DNA from: Apoderus coryli | Taxonomy: Eukaryota; Arthropoda; Insecta; Coleoptera; Attelabidae | NCBI GenBank assembly: GCA_911728435.2 | Contig: OU452216.1 | Coordinates: 10,118,342 to 10,182,341, forward strand | DNA length: 64,000 nt | Direction: 5' to 3' | Shown: positions 35,093-46,700 of the stretch, in pieces | Numbering within the stretch: the first letter of the stretch is position 1 | How the letters are laid out: every line of letters begins with the position of its first letter | Made by a program: the position numbers and the translations under genes | Notes under the pieces: generated by a model | The model's database searches: none | What the model was told of the DNA's origin: nothing | Seen by the model: only the letters and a program-made list of their open reading frames with translations

Positions 35093-35325
35093 GTTAATAA
35101 TTGTGTTAGTTACAGAAACTTTTTGTTGAAAAAGGAGGGGTATGAGAGGTATGAGAGGTATGAGGGGTAGGTGGGGTAGTAGGGGTATGAGGGGTAGTAC
35201 GGACACAGAAAAAGTGTATTAAAATAGGAGAATTTACTGATTTTTTTAAATTGTGCCTTCACCAAAAGACAAGAAATAATTGTTAATAATTGTGTTAGTT
35301 ACAGAAACTTTTTGTTGAAAAAGGC
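35018..35325 (+). repeat. Direct duplication bracketing a GGGGTAG minisatellite
   Basis: About 120 bp (CAGAAAAAGTGTATTAAAATA to CTTTTTGTTGAAAAAGG) at 35018-35138 is repeated at 35206-35325. Between the copies are GGGGTATGA/GGGGTAG repeats (about 35139-35200). The first string is a landmark. Confidence 0.8.
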
Positions 35326-35339
35326 CCTTAATAAAATAA

Positions 35340-36778
35340 CCAAATATAGAACTTTGAAAAATCATCAGATTGTTAATTAGTATAATAAAAAAACTAAAGT
35401 TGTTTTATTTTGATCTTTTGCTGTTTCGCAGTGCAATCCAACGTCAAGTAACACTCTCATCGTGCCAAGTGCGCCACTGAATCCAATTTGATAATTTCAC
35501 CATATAGTGCGGTGGTGCGGTTATCATAATGGAACACAGCCGAAAACAAATCTCTCGTTTTCTGGAAGATGAAGAGCCTAATCAGCGAGTGGTGCGGGAT
35601 TCACAGCCACTATACACAGTTAAACTTCCCCATACCGTAATATGAATGTGTGCTGGCGTGGCGCTCTATTTTCCACAACGGAAATTACCTGTCCCCCTTT
35701 CTGTGGTGCCTCACAATTTACTAGAAGGGATGATGCATAAATTGTGCAGTGCCACACACATACACATTATATCTCTTTGTTAATGCTGTTTGGTTATTAT
35801 GAACCGTTCTTTCCATATTATGTTTAGATACTTCTCATTGCGTCTGGACTCGAATTAAATTTTTTTATTTGTGTTTTTCAAGTATACGGTACTGCTTCAA
35901 ATATAAATAAGAAATTGTAAAAATGGTTTTTTAACGAATCAAATAAAAATTCGCTTCTGAATTGTGCTTATATATTTTGGCGTTCCATTTCCACATCACC
36001 AACCCTGTAGTTTATTACATCTTTTCTCGACTTCTCTATATATATAGACTGCACAAGTAGGTAGGTACACATAGAGAGAACTTCTTAATAATAGTGTTCT
36101 TTTAAAGATCATCTCTGCTGTGTGTTAGTTACAGAAACAGCATAGAGTCAGACCAAAAAAGAAACGATATATATCTATCTACAACGGATATATATCTACG
36201 AAAGGAGAGAACAAAAGAAAATGTTAATCTCGAGTGGTGGGCGATCAAAAGGATTAATTCAGCAGAAAGCGATTATATCTTCCTTTTTTCCACTGACACC
36301 ATCTCATCTATATGAGAATATAGACATAGTCTACGAGTCTATAGGTATACATTATGGTCTTTGGATTCTCATCAACATTTCTAACACTGGCTATGTGCGT
36401 TGTTAACTTTTCAGGTTTACTCTTTTCAGTGGCGTAGCTAACAGTAATTTTTTGGTACACAGCACAGAAATGTACGCAGAGCATCACAAAAAAATCACAA
36501 GCGAGAGTGTGATAAATTTCTAAACTCTCCGCCTCAAATAAGAACTTGAGATGGAGAATTTTTTTTAAATCAATGAACACTGCAATGGAAAATGCGAACG
36601 CACGAAAAGCTTATTTACTTCTAATGTGTTGTGGTGCATAATTGTAATTTTTTTATTAAAATGCAAGAAAAAAAAACTGTAAAACCCATTTTGCACGCGT
36701 TCAAAATGGTCAGGTGGGTAATAAAGAATATAATTTAACGTAATAATCGTTTTTATCTGAATTCCGGTTTGGAGAGAG
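35340..36778. other. Intergenic stretch with a possible 38-codon reading frame
   Basis: No gene is firmly supported. After a plausible acceptor (TTTGCTGTTTCGCAG, ending near 35431) there is an ATG at 35529 opening MEHSRKQISRFLEDEEPNQR and ending at TGA near 35645. It has more charged, protein-like composition than its surroundings but no recognised domain. It could be chance, or an exon of an unseen transcript. Confidence 0.25.
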
Positions 36779-37558
36779 AGTTAATTAAAATTTTTATTTT
36801 ATTACTTTATTTTTTGCACTGCGACTACTATTTTTTTTTCTTAGCGTTGCTGTTCGAGAAGCACATAAAGCAGTGTGGTGGGCAAGGGTGGGCCAGGCAA
36901 CTATTTACATTTTGAGCCTTTGCAACGTACTGTAACTATATTAATAATGGCGGTCAATTCCTTCCGAGAGTTTCTTATGAGAGTGTGAACTTGCTGCGAC
37001 CATTATCTACTGGGCAACGACAAAAATAACAAACAGTTGGTACGGGTAACACATTCCTGGCCGCAAAATTAATCCTGTACCGTTTTTCAAGCTCTCATAA
37101 TATAGAAGCGAGGTTCTTTTTAAATTTCTAAATACCTACTTCACTTTTAGAATAATCAAATACACATAACTACCACAGAAAAAGTCTATTAAAATAGGAG
37201 AATTTACTGATTTTTTTAAATTGTGCCTTCACCAAAAGACAAGAAATAATATCTTCTAGGAGGTAGGAGGGATAGTAGGGGTATGAGGGGTAGGAGAGGT
37301 AGTAGGGGTATGAGGGGTGGGAGGGGTAGTAGGGTAAGAGGGGTAGGAAGGATAGTAGGGGTATGAGGGGTAGGAAGGGTAGGAGAGGAAGTGAACTGAG
37401 GCGAGTGAAGTGAAGTGAGTGAACTAAAGTGAGTGAAGTGAAGTGAGGAACTGAAGTGAGTGAACTGAAGTGAGTGAACTACCACAGAGAAAGTGTATTA
37501 AAATAGGAGAATTTATTGATTTTTTAAATTGTGCCTTCACCTAAAGACAAGAAATAAT
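36779..37558 (+). repeat. Tandem segmental duplication, unit 1
   Basis: The unit starts at TTAATTAAAATTTTTATTTT, passes GTTGCTGTTCGAGAAGCACA and ACCATTATCT, then a foldback arm, then a GGGGTAGGAG minisatellite (37250-37385) and a GTGAACTGAAGTGA minisatellite (37385-37480), and ends CAAGAAATAATTG. Unit 2 begins at once with the same TTAATTAAAATTTT. Confidence 0.82.
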
Positions 37559-37794
37559 TGAGTTAATTAAAATTTTTATTTTATTACTTTATTTTTTGCA
37601 CTGCGATTACTATTTTTTTTTTGTTTGCGTTGCTGTTCGAGAAGCACATAAAGCAGTGTGGTGGGCAAGGGTGGGGCCGGGCAACTATTTACATTTTGAG
37701 CCTTTGCAAGGTACTGTAACTATATTAATCATGGCGGTCAATCCCTTCCGAGGGTTTCTTATGAGAGTGTGAACTTGCTGGGACCATTATCTCA

Positions 37795-38010
37795 GTCGAG
37801 TGCTTCTTTTTTTTCTCCATCCTGTGACTGAGGGTGACGTTTCTAATGCTATAAAATCCCTAAAAAATTCTTATTCTCTTGATGTTTATAATATGAGTAG
37901 TTCAATTTTGAAACAGGTATTTGACTTGTTTCTTCCCCAACTAACAAATTTTATAAATAAGTGCTTTGAGGAGGACAGTTTCCGGACTCACTTAAATTAA
38001 GTAGGGTCAC
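37795..38010 (+). pseudogene. Non-LTR reverse transcriptase fragment
   Basis: A 66-residue frame with TEGDVSNAIKSLKNSYSLDV and LTNFINKCFEEDSF. This is the palm-entry region of LINE reverse transcriptases (E-V-x-x-I-x-S-L-K...S-x-D, then L-x-x-x-I-N-x-x). It lacks all catalytic motifs. It sits exactly at the junction where unit 2 differs from unit 1. Confidence 0.7.
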
Positions 38011-38404
38011 ACCTGGGCAACGACAAAAATAACAAACAGTTGGTACGGGTAACACATTCCTGGCCGCCAAATTAATCCTGTACCGTTTTTCAAGCCCTCA
38101 TAATATAGAAGCGAGGTTCTTTTTAAATTTCTAAATACCTACTTCACTTTTAGAATAATCAAATACACATAACTACCACAGAAAAAGTCTATTAAAATAG
38201 GAGAATTTACTGATTTTTTTAAATTGTGCCTTCACCAAAAGACAAGAAATAATATCTTCTAGCAGGTAGGAGGGACAGTAGGGGTATGAGGGGTAGGAGA
38301 GGTAGTAGGGGAATGAGGGGTGGGAGGGGTAGGAGGGATAGTAGGGTAAGAGGGGTAGGAGGGATAGTAGGGGTAGGAAGGGTAGTAGGGGTATGAGGAG
38401 TAAC

Positions 38405-39305
38405 TTATGTGTTCCTGGTACGAAAACGTGATTTTTAGAAAATGCAAATTTAGCAGAATGTGGCTCTCCTAATACATTGATTCACCTCTTAAAACTTATG
38501 TGTTCCTGGTACGAAATCGAGATTTTTAGAAATTGAATCTTAACGAAATTGGTCTCCTGATACTTTATATTCACCTCTTCAAACTTATGTGTTCCTGGTA
38601 CGAAATCGAGATTTTCAGAAAATGAAAATTTAACAGAATGTGGCTCTCTTAATACATTGATTCCCCTCTTAAAGCTTATGTGTTCCTGGTACGAAATCGT
38701 GATTTTTAGAAATTTAATTTTAACGAAAATGGTCTCCTGATACTTTATATTCACCTCTTAAAACTTATGTGTTCCTGGTACGAAATCGAGATTTTTAGAA
38801 ATTGAATCTTAACGAAATTGGTCTCCTGATACTTTATATTCACCTCTTCAAACTTATGTGTTCCTGGTACGAAATCGAGATTTTCAGAAAATGAAAATTT
38901 AACAGAATGTGGCTCTCTTAATACATTGATTCCCCTCTTAAAGCTTATGTGTTCCTGGTACGAAATCGTGATTTTTAGAAATTTAATTTTAACGAAAATG
39001 GTCTCCTGATACTTTATATTCACCTCTTAAAACTTATGTGTTCCTGGTACGAAATCGAGATTTTTAGAAATTGAATCTTAACGAAATTGGTCTCCTGATA
39101 CTTTATATTCACCTCTTCAAACTTATGTGTTCCTGGTACGAAATCGAGATTTTTAGAAAATGAAAATTTAACAGAATGTGGCTCTCCTAATACATTGATT
39201 CACCTCTTAAAACTTATGTGTTCCTGGTACGAAATCGAGATTTTTAGAACATGAAAATTAAGCAGAATGTGGCTCTCCTAAAACATTGATTCACCTCTTT
39301 AAACT
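38405..39305 (-). repeat. ~90-bp satellite in a three-monomer higher-order repeat
   Basis: This is the same family as 31.6-33.6 kb, in inverted orientation and diverged (ACTTATGTGTTCCTGGTACG, CTCCTGATACTTTATATTCA). The frames at 38482-38754 and 38751-39023 are identical and offset by 269 bp, so three ~90-bp monomers form a higher-order unit. The unit is repeated twice almost perfectly, with looser copies on both sides. Confidence 0.88.
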
Positions 39306-39440
39306 TAGGGGTATGAGGGGTAGGAGAGGACGTGAACTGAGGCGAGTGAAGTGAAGTGAGTGAAGTGAAGTGAGGAACTGAAGTGAGTGAACTGAAGTGA
39401 GTGAACTGAAGTGAGTGAACTGAAGTGAGTGAACTACCAC
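39306..39440 (+). repeat. GTGAACTGAAGTGA minisatellite
   Basis: Repeats of GAAGTGAGTGAACT follow a short GGGGTATGAGGGGTAGGAG piece. This is the same sequence family as the arrays inside ATP8A introns. Confidence 0.85.
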
Positions 39441-39699
39441 AGAGAAAGTGTATTAAAATAGGAGAATTTACTGATTTTTTAAATTGTGCCTTCACCAAAA
39501 GACAAGAAATAATTGAGTTAATTAAAATTTTTATTTTATTACTTTATTTGACGTAGCTTTGTAGAAAAATGTAAATTATTCTAAGGCTAAATAAATAAAT
39601 AAATTCGTTCAAAATAAGTTGTTGTGCCTGAAAACATTGATGCAATGTAAAGCCGGATCACGCAAGATCGTCATGTAACATACTGTGAAATTGAAGCAA

Positions 39700-39790
39700 C
39701 TTTAGACAAAAAAGGATTCTTCTCGTTGGATCCCACATAATTTGACGAAACCTCAAAAAGATGCACGTGCAAACAAATGTAAACGCTAGT
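39700..39790 (+). pseudogene. Mariner-like transposase fragment
   Basis: The + strand reads SRWIPHNLTKPQKDARANKC, resembling the W-V-P-H-x-L-T-x-x-Q-K-x-x-R linker after the helix-turn-helix of mariner transposases. The preceding bases are degraded but compatible. It is too short to classify. Confidence 0.5.
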
Positions 39791-40071
39791 AAATAAATCA
39801 AATTCGTTTATAAAATATACCCTTTATTCAATATAACAATAAAATAATTTGATTCATGATTAATTATTGAACATTTGGTTAAATTATCTAATTAAATCTT
39901 CAATTATTTACTGTCCCTTGCATAATGAATTGATTATCTAATAATACACAACATTAACTTTAACAGAACAAAATAAAATGACTCAAGTATAAACGTCACG
40001 AATACATTGGCTATGCTACTTGCCTCTATGAACTACAATCATTTATCACACGCGTATATCCTGATTAAATA

Positions 40072-40392
40072 TATACAGAGTGATTCACAATGAACCGTTT
40101 ACGGAAAACGACCAATCGGCCCAATTTTCACAGTCTCTAGCAGGACGCCTATAATCACTTTGATGTGTTGAATAAAACAAGACTTTGTCTGTCAAACACT
40201 GTAGTCTCATTGGATGGCCGTTACTTTTTAAAGCAACCTAAGTAACGCGAAGATTTTGGCATTTGAAGCTCCAAAACTAATTGATCACTTACGGAAACCT
40301 TTTCATTTGTCTACAATTTTTTGGTACACCTTAAACTAGGTATATTTGCGCGTTGAAAAATAAATAAAAAACCGTGATTCACCCTGTATATA
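40072..40392. mobile_element. Small MITE with TATACAGRGTGA ends
   Basis: The left end is TATACAGAGTGATTCAC. The right end is the complement of TATACAGGGTGAATCAC. The ~320-bp interior has no coding capacity. It lies between the ATP8A 3' end and the intergenic repeats. Confidence 0.7.
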
Positions 40393-40590
40393 TTTAATTC
40401 ATGAACAAAGTATTATTTATTATATATTCCTGCTTTTATTCTTCAAATAAATAAATATTCGCAATTCAAAATAAAATTTTATTTTATTTATTTATCAAAA
40501 CCATACAGAGTATTCCATTTAAAAACTTAGTTTGGATTTTTCCTGCTTTTGTAAAGAAAAAATACTTGAAATTAAGTAACACGTCCGGTA

Positions 40591-40596
40591 TTTATT
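40591..40596 (-). terminator. Candidate ATP8A polyadenylation signal
   Basis: AATAAA on the minus strand, about 91 bases after the ATP8A stop codon. Confidence 0.55.
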
Positions 40597-40686
40597 TTTA
40601 GATATTTTAGCTAATAGAAATACGATGCATTTCTGTACACTGATGATGAGTAGTAGTTTGATGGTTCTGTCGGTGTCAGACAATCT

Positions 40687-40784
40687 TTAAATTCCTGCGG
40701 GCTTTGGTATGTTGGTGTCGTAGGCACGTATAACGTCCGACTGGGACACAGCACCACCTTCCTCTTGAGAAAATGCGAAACCAT
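40687..40784 (-). CDS. ATP8A: ATP8A exon 17 (terminal)
   Basis: Acceptor CTATTTTCAG. The two leading bases complete His, then [31 protein letters not shown] and stop. It corresponds to the HGYAFSQDE...VSQSEVIRAYDT tail of vertebrate ATP8A1, the autoinhibitory segment in this subgroup. A longer frame over the same bases is out of phase. Confidence 0.93.
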
Positions 40785-43700
40785 CTGAAAATAGAGATTC
40801 ATTTTGGAGATATTCGACAAATAATACTACTCAAGCAACTCATGCAGCTGATATTCTATCACCGAGTTAATGTGTGGATTTTTTTTATTTTCCATTGACT
40901 TTGCAATATTTTTTACAAAATTTTAGTTACCCTAGACATGTTTCGAGACTTCTACTAACATCATGTGTAATATGAGGAAAATTGTTTTATTTGGCACCTA
41001 TCCTGGTTCGGTTTGAGCCATTTTTAAATTTCTCTCGCACCAATTGAATGGAATAGTGTCAAGGATTGTGTTCGGCTAACGTTAATACTTTAATTGTTCC
41101 GAAACTACATTGGAAAACGCTCGGAACCATGAATTTTTTTTAGAAAAGACAGAGATTGGTTAGGTTAGTACCGAAAGCATGCTTTGGCGAATTGTTTATG
41201 TTGTTTAACCATATTCAGTAATAAATAATGTTGTTAAAATACTATGAAATTGAAAACTTTAAAGCAAAGATAATCTAGTTTTGTAACAGTATAACAAAAA
41301 AACAAGAAATCCCCGTTGTGTGGTAGTTTTACCTATGAAAAAAGTCATTGAGGGTTATAAAAAAAATGAAAAAAAAATCAAGAAAAAAAATTTCAAGGAA
41401 AAATATGTTTCTATTTTTTTCCAAAAAAAAAAATTAAAAAAAAAAAAATTTCCAAAAAAAAAAATTTTAAAAAAAAAAATCTCAAAAAAAAAATTTTGGG
41501 AAAAATAATTTCCAAAAAAAAATTTTCAAAAAAAATTTTCAAAAAAGAAATTTTCCAAAAAAAAAAATTTCAAAAAAAAAAATTTTCCAAAAAAAAAATT
41601 TTCGAAAAAATAATTCCCAAAAAAAAATTTTCAAAAAAAAATTTCAAAAAAGAAATTTTCCAAAAAAAAAAAATTTCAAAAAAAAAAATTTTCCAAAAAA
41701 AAAATTTAAAAAAAAAAAATCTCAAAAAAAAAATTTTCGAAAAAATAATTTCCAAAAAAAAATTTTCAAAAAAATTTTCAAAAAAGAAATTTTCCAAAAA
41801 AAAAAATTTCAAAAAAAAAAATTTTCCAAAAAAAAAATTTTAAAAAAAAAAATCTCAAAAAAAAAATTTTCGAAAAAATAATTTCCAAAAAAAAATTTTC
41901 AAAAAAATTTTCAAAAAAGAAATTTTCCAAAAAAAAAAATTTCAAAAAAAAAAATTTTCCAAAAAAAAAAATTTTCAAAAAAAAAAAATCTAAAAAAAAA
42001 ATTTTCAAAAAAATTATTCAAAAATTAATCTGAAAATGTTTCTATCTATTATTGAAAATAAATAGAAACATTTTTGAGTTACCCCGCAGATAACCACTAG
42101 GAGCATATATAGTTTAACTTTCAAAGAAATCTTGAATTGAAACCCAAAGAAATCAAAAAATTATTCAAAATATTACTTTTTTGACCTTAACAAAATAAAA
42201 AAATACATTTTTGATTCAACCTTTAATATATATATTTGAGCTTATAGTTTAACTTTCACAGAAAACTTGAATTGAAAAAATACTCACGCGACATCTCAAC
42301 ATCGCTATCAATCCTTGCAGTTCTCCTAATGAAGACGTTCTTCAACAAACGAGCCGTCTCGGATAGTCTGCAACCACATGTTTCAAACTACCTACTCTGG
42401 CTTTATTCAAGCATCTCAGAAGACTTTATTCTCATTATTACAAAAAGCACTACCTACTGTTGAATTACGACACGATATTAGAAGCGTACAACGTGCAAAA
42501 TGAAGCGTAGGTTAAGTTTGGCAAATAATTCAGTAGATACCCAGTAGTTAAATTTGTGTTATTACGAAAATGCTACTTGTGATACTTTCTACGTGTTTGT
42601 TATGAGGTGAAGCAACGAAGGCTCATTATTTGGATATTTCGGGGAGTCCAGCCCTAAAAATTCTAGAACAAATCTTGCCATTTTAACGTTGGCGGGGATC
42701 CGACACTTCGCCGTTATAAAGTCCAGGGATTCAGGAAGGAAAAGGTATTCAAACCATTATATAGGGAAATACTCAAATAATAAGCCTTAATCTACGTTAG
42801 TTAGGAATTAAATGTGATGATACTACATAACAAAAACAGTAACAATACTTACATATTGCGAATTGCTCCAAAGCATGCATGGGTCTTGCAAAACAAAAAC
42901 AACAATCAAATTATTACTAGGAAGAGATACTAGCCTAGACAACATCAAACTACGATCAGCACCCAACAAAGTTTTGTGTAGTTTAGAAATGGTAGGCGAC
43001 AATCTTTAATTTTATAAAATTAAATTTACCCTGTATACTTTTCAGTTACGTCAAAAAACAGACAAGAATGCATGCCTTTTGGCTCCCGATCTTACCTCGA
43101 ATACTTGAAAAGCCACGCGCGCCCATAAGAAGGTAGATAGACCTTCAAGACATAGTTGAAGTAGAAATGAGACCCCCCGGAGAAACACGTAATGAAATAT
43201 TGTGGAAAATGAAATTAGATTTTGCTTTCACAAAACATTTTATTTACTATAAAATACATCATAATCCTTTAACAATGTTTCACTAGAAAAATCACAGAAT
43301 TGTTGTGCGTATCATTAATTATTTAATTTTGTTTCCTGAATCTAATTAATACAATTTCAAGCAACTACAAAAATAAAAAACAAAACATTAGAAGAAGTAA
43401 AAAATAAATAAAAGAAAGGAAAACAAAAAGACAAAAATAGAGCTTAAAATAAATAGTTAAAACAAAAATACAAAATATGGTTAAAAAATCAAAACAGTCA
43501 CAGCCTTATTTTAAAATAGTTTGATGGTTATATCGTGGAGACACTTCATTCCCATGCGACAGCCATTCAACTGGGGAAAACGTTATTTTTCTGTTATAAA
43601 AAAAGGAACAGAAAACTACAATTTGTTTGAGAGTTCGCCGAAAGTTAAGAAACGTACCACAACTGCATGAAGTTATAACGGGAGTTTTCCATTTGGGAAA

Positions 43701-46700
43701 ACTGATAGAAAATCTCGATTGCATGCAGCTGTTTTTGTTCAGTAAAAACAAAAATCAGTAAACAAAGAATAAGAGGTAAAATTTATTGTGTGCTTGATTT
43801 TCTGACGTTAAATCTAATAATTTAACGGCAGAACAAGCAAATCATGACCTTTACTGATGATGGACGGTCACAGCAATATGTTGCGGTGGTATTTTTCTTA
43901 ATTCGCATTTTTATTTGAAAACCTTACAACAAATAAATAAAACGAAAAGGGACGACACAACAACAAAAAAAAAAGTTCCGTTCTAATTATTGTGTTAATC
44001 AAGCTGTCAAATAAATGATCTGTTAACAAGGTGACAACAAAGAACATACAAACAAACAGTACAATAAATCCATGCAAAGAACACAATCGAAACAACATTA
44101 AATAAATAAATAAACAACATAAAAAAATAACAATTTTCAATGTTATTTTTAAATTATTATAAACTTTTGGAGTTTGATTTGGCTAAAGATGTGCTCACGA
44201 GAGTTAATAATCACCCTTGTGGCCATTGTGAAAAGTTTCAATACTCTGTTGGTGGGTTATAGGTGGAAGAATAAAAAAGGAAGACGACCATCGGCCACTT
44301 CTTCTGCATGATCAGCTTGGCAGGACAAAGGTCAATGCGAGGCAGGTGCCGGGAATTCTCACGCCAAAACAATACCTGGTCGAACGTTCATGGGCTGTTA
44401 CTGGAGTTCATTATGAACCTGACTCCAAGCAGAACTTGATGCAATGGCATAAAAAACCACCCAAGAACTTTAAGGCCACACAGTCAGCCGGGAAAACGGC
44501 CCTTTTCCTGAAAAACTAGGCCTATAGGGGTGATTATAGTCTCGTGGTTAAACAAAATAGAGTAGGGTTGTTCCTGTTTTTGAAACTGAAGATACAAGTG
44601 TAAATATCAAAAATTCCCGCCCAATGCCGTAGAGTATAGTGAAGTGAGGAAGTGAAGTGAGGAAGTGAAGTGAGGAAGTGAAGTGAGTAAAGTGAGGAAG
44701 TGAGTGAGCTGAAGTGAGGAAGTGAAGTGAGTAAAGTGAGGAAGTGAGTGAGCTGAAGTGAGGAAGTGAAGTGAGTGAGATGAAGTGAGTAAAGTGAAGT
44801 GAGTGTACTGAAGTGAGGGAGTGAAGTGAGTCAACTGAAGTGAGGAAGTGAGTAAAGTGAGGAAGTGAGTGAACTGAAGTGAGGAAGTGAAGTGACTGAG
44901 ATGAAGTGAGTGAACTGAAGTGAGGAAGTGAGCGAACTGAAGTGAGGAAGTGATGTGAGGAAGTGAGTGAACTGAAGTGAGGAAGTGAAGTGAGGAAGTG
45001 ATGTGATGAAGTGAAGTGAGGAAGTGAGTGAACTGAAGTGAGAAAGTGAAGTGAGGAAGTGAAGTGAGTAAAGTGAGGAAGTGAGTGAACTGAAGTGAGG
45101 AAGTGAAGTGAGTAAAGTGAGGAAGTGAGTGAGCTGAAGTGAGGAAGTGAAGTGAGTGAGATGAAGTGAGTAAAGTGAAGTGAGTGTACTGAAGTGAGGG
45201 AGTGAAGTGAGTCAACTGAAGTGAGGAAACTGAAGTGAGGAAGTGAAGTGAGTAAAGTGAGGAAGTGAGTGAACTGAAGTGAGGAAGTGAAGTGACTGAG
45301 ATGAAGTGAGTGAACTGAAGTGAGGAAGTGAGCGAACTGAAGTGAGGGAGTGAAGTGAGGAAGTGATGTGAGGAAGTGAAGTGAGGAAGTGAGTGAACTG
45401 AAGTGAGGAAGTGAGTGAACTGAAGTGAGAAAGTGAAGTGAGGAAGTGAAGTGAGTAAAGTGAGGAAGTGAGTGAACTGAAGTGAGGAAGTGAAGTGAGT
45501 GAACTGAAGTGAGGAAGTGAAGTGAGTGAACTGAAGTGAGTGAAGTGATGTAAGTAAAGTGAGTGAATTAAAGTGAGTGAAATGAAGTGAGTCAAATTGT
45601 CTAAATTGCTTTTAAACACACCAGGCGAATATTTTCAACATTTCAACCCAGTAACTTCAGTTTATTGGAAAAAAAAAACTGAAATAAATCAAAACATACT
45701 GCAAATATTAATTTGAAAAAATTACTTACGAATTTTTAGCATCTCCCACATAAACTTCAGGGTCTCGTTTCTTTATTTCGCTTTCACGAACCATATCGGC
45801 CAACGATTTGAATACGGTGCCATATACCCTACAAAATTGACAGCAAATTTCTTATCCACCTTTTTTTTTACTTGCAGTTTCATTCTTGACACAATTTCTG
45901 TATTTTTGTCTTTTCAAAAACGACTAGAAAAAAATTATTTTGCAAAAGCATCCATTACAATATTTAATTTTATAAAAAAATTTCTTGTTTCCGCTTTGAG
46001 GTATCCTAGTGTTGCTGCGGAGTTTCCTTTAACTTCTTTAAGTGGAGTTGTTTTAATAATTGAGAATAGGAGTTAGTTTTTTGATAATGGAAGAAATGTT
46101 TGAAGATTATAAAAAAAGTTTTTAAGCATTATTTAAAAACACTTACACTTTAGTGATAACATCTGGCATGATCGTAATAATCGGTATCAAAAACAGTCCC
46201 AGCCAAAACACTGCTGTTGTAAACAGCATCGTTGTCATTCCAGACATGACACTACCAAACGGTAATGTCGGATAAACAGTACTGAAACACAAAACAAGTA
46301 CCAGATATCACCCAATTTAGTTTAAGTCCCCATGATAATTATTTTATTCACCTGTAAACTATCACAAAGAGGAACCACAAAACAATAGAACCCCATATGG
46401 TACAGTGAGTTACCCACGTCCATGAATTTTGTACTAATCCAGCTTTCAAACACACTGACACTACCACATACTAAAAACATAAAAAATCAAAAATATCGCT
46501 GCGTGTCTGTAGAGTTGCCAAAAATAGTTTCGCAGTACTTCTAAGCAAAAGAAGTGTGATTGAGTAGTTTTAACAAATAGTTTGTGATAATACAACAGTT
46601 TAATGGAATAATTTGCAGTGATAATCGCTCAAATATTGTCTTTACTGAGCAAGAGGCCTTATTATGACCATTTTATTTCCTAGGAAGCATTTTACACTGA

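Larger units (their letters stand above)
37559..39512 (+). repeat. Tandem segmental duplication, unit 2 (expanded)
   Basis: This repeats unit 1 in the same order, but a reverse transcriptase fragment sits between ACCATTATCT and TGGGCAACGAC, and ~0.9 kb of the 90-bp satellite is inserted inside the minisatellite part. A third copy starts at 39513 and stops after about 35 bases, where a LINE-like tail (GACGTAGCTTTGTAG with AAATAAATAAATAAA) takes over. Confidence 0.8.

Noticed and set aside
40611..40820. 69-residue frame over the ATP8A last exon
   Set aside because: Out of phase; the spliced frame gives [10 protein letters not shown] and ends at 40687.
41320..42008. Lysine-rich frames (KKKFSKK) and Phe-rich reverse frames
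   Set aside because: Composition of the A-run satellite inside an ATP8A intron.
44607..45619. Minus-strand frames of 202 and 135 residues rich in SLTSLHFL
   Set aside because: Artefacts of the GAAGTGAG minisatellite in intron 15, with no domain or codon signal.
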